This document shows, in pieces, positions 62,301 through 64,000 of a stretch of 64,000 nucleotides of DNA. The position numbers and the translations under genes were made by a program. Source of the stretch: Fratercula arctica (taxonomy: Eukaryota; Chordata; Aves; Charadriiformes; Alcidae); contig CANTUZ010000009.1 of the NCBI GenBank assembly GCA_947846985.1, forward strand, positions 1,997,501 through 2,061,500, in the 5' to 3' direction. Numbering within the stretch: the first letter of the stretch is position 1; every line of letters begins with the position of its first letter. The notes under the pieces were generated by a model that did not search any database, was not told the DNA's origin, and saw only the letters and a list, made by a program, of their open reading frames with translations.

Positions 62301-64000
62301 AATCAATTGGTGGCATTTACTCTGAGTGACAGAAAAGAAATAAATATTTATATCACATCACCTATATCAATGAACCTAGGCAGAAAGCTATTTCTAACCT
62401 GTCAATATTTGATTATGTTGAAGAATCATGTCCCCTTCTTTTAATGATTAATATGAATTCCTTATTAAACCTAAATGGAAACTACTAGAGGAATATCATT
62501 ATGAATGCCTGAAAGCATCAACCGCCAAAAAATAATAAAAAATAATAACCCAAGCCATATTTAAGTAATGATAAGTGTGACTTAATCCCCTAAAAGGGGG
62601 AAAAGTTAAAGTTACAACTAGAAACCTATTTCCAGTTATGGATCTGTGACCAAATTTTGCAGAACAGAATGCAGCATAACAAAAAGCATCTTCTCTCGAC
62701 AGACAGCAGTGTAATTCCTGTCAGACTAGGGGGAATAAAAGGTAGTATTAATGCTTATTTTGAATTCTTTTTTTTTTTTAATGGGTTTAAGCAACATTTT
62801 TTTTAATATCATAATAAGGATTTTGGTTTATCTTTTTCTAAAATTCTACTACACAGGAAAGAACTCTGTAACAATCTATTGCAGAGGACAAAATACTCAT
62901 TTCTGTTCCTCAGGACAAATAACGTGCCCAATACAGCTCATGGACTCAATCACACAGAGACAGCTACTCACGCTCAGTAGTTCTAATTTAAAAAAAAATA
63001 TCAGTAATATTGGAGTAATTGTCAGCTTCATTTCAAAAGTTCAGAAGCATACTGCTGGTCCTTACATAGTTTTAAATTATCCAGAGAAATACATTGTTGA
63101 GCTACAATTTTGAAACATTAACAAATCTACCTGGTAGGAATCTGTGAATATCAAACGAAGCCTGCGCGTAAGGCATGCTGACAAGCTTAAAAATACATTT
63201 CCAAGCTGTATTCAAAGGATTCAGTGCCAAATAGGCAAGGCTGCAATACTGGGCTGTTCGACTCGCATTTGAGAGGGGCACTCGCATCTATTAGCCTGCA
63301 ATGTTACAGGTGAGACTGAAGGACAAGCGCCAAGACCAGCCTTTATCTTCTTGACACGCTCAACTACAACTACTTGATTCATGAAATGCCAATGAGGCTT
63401 GGAGAGGTCATTGTGTGAAGGCACTGAATACGCATCTGAGATAATTAAGATTTCAGCCTTCGAAACATGGAGGGGAAGTGAACAGCAGTTAAGAAAATCA
63501 ATAAGAGTCTTTTATTTGCAGTGACACAGATGTCTCAGTCAATAGAGCCTAATAGGCAAGCTTGATGGCAATGGACAGGTGCCTGCCTCCAAGGCTATCA
63601 AAGGGCTTTCACTATGACAAACATTAAAACATATTTATGCTGCTGCTAAAGAATCCGGGATTCTTCTAAGGTAGTTTAATTTAACGGTGTATATTTAATG
63701 TCATTACACTACTGTGAGCGTGCCCGTATGTTCAGCTCAAAATGGGTAAGAAATGATTGCTCCGTTTGTCCAGGACATCCACTTGTCCATCAATTGTTGC
63801 GTTAAACCTTTCACTTCCGGGTGCCAGAATCTGAATGCCTGAAGCAGGAAGAGAAAGTAACAAGACAGCCTTCTACAACTTTGTTTTGGTTTTTTTTTTT
63901 CGTGTTTTAGTTTGCTGTTTTAGTGTTGTGTGTGTTTGGTTTTTTTTAAGAAGCTCCAACATAAGGTGATTCCAAATAGTACAGAGCAGTTCCTTGCAAG
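59372..64000 (-). other. MAP2K5: MAP2K5 intron (partial, upstream of the glycine-loop exon)
   Basis: No exon is seen. I searched the minus strand for the preceding MEK5 segment (ending in KKILANGQ in human) and found no match with a donor. Simple tracts are present: A-runs at about 60957-60992 and 62980-62999, AATAA repeats at 62525-62548 and T-runs near 63890. There is no recognisable transposon. Confidence 0.85.

Noticed and set aside
63110..63165. Possible upstream MAP2K5 exon with donor at about 63128
   Set aside because: The splice-like signals are there, but the translated peptide does not match the MEK5 segment before MNEQD, and the implied exon would be about 11 nt.
1..64000. CRISPR arrays, tRNA/rRNA genes, bacterial or viral genes
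   Set aside because: No regularly spaced repeats, no cloverleaf-like or rRNA-like blocks, and no retroviral LTR or gene signature was recognised on either strand.

Overview
This is eukaryotic, almost entirely non-coding DNA from a vertebrate. It is very probably a bird: the interspersed repeats I can recognise are all CR1 retroposons, two of them with the octamer-type 3' end (repeats of ATTCTATG/ATTCTGTG) that is typical of avian CR1. No bacterial or viral genes and no operons are present.

The window lies inside one large gene on the minus strand, the orthologue of MAP2K5 (MEK5, the dual-specificity kinase that activates ERK5/MAPK7). Ten coding exons are recognisable by conserved protein sequence, GT-AG splice sites and a continuous reading frame. 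In transcript order they are 59371-59307, 43993-43954, 38017-37949, 37852-37771, 33769-33708, 27377-27329, 19657-19584, 18654-18604, 15099-15028 and 2029-2000. By my count they correspond to about residues 161-358 of the 448-residue human protein. This is most of the kinase domain: glycine loop, catalytic Lys, alpha-C Glu, HRD, DFG, Ser/Thr activation loop, APE, and the helix region after DVWSLG. Phases join without any break, so this part of the gene looks intact. The 5' exons (the PB1 domain and the linker) must lie beyond 64000, and the 3' exons (the end of the kinase C-lobe and the C-terminus) before position 1. I looked for both inside the window and did not find them.

The rest is intron. 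Lengths in transcript order are: at least 4.6 kb (cut by the window end), 15.3 kb, 5.9 kb, 96 bp, 4.0 kb, 6.3 kb, 7.7 kb, 0.9 kb, 3.5 kb, 13.0 kb, and at least 2.0 kb (cut by the window start). The introns hold four CR1 fragments of different ages, a 28-base poly-T tract and G-rich tracts. They also hold a two-copy 52-bp tandem duplication, a striking 78-bp near-perfect hairpin at 25141-25218, and three CpG-dense patches (about 15304-15519, 21251-21594 and 39590-39711). Several AT-rich homeodomain-motif stretches could be conserved regulatory elements.

No new biological system is evident. The observations most worth checking are the 78-bp hairpin (miRNA-like or MITE-like), the 30-nt cassette exon at 2000-2029, the intronic CpG clusters, and possible long-range enhancers. 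MAP2K5 introns in vertebrates neighbour the developmental gene SKOR1.
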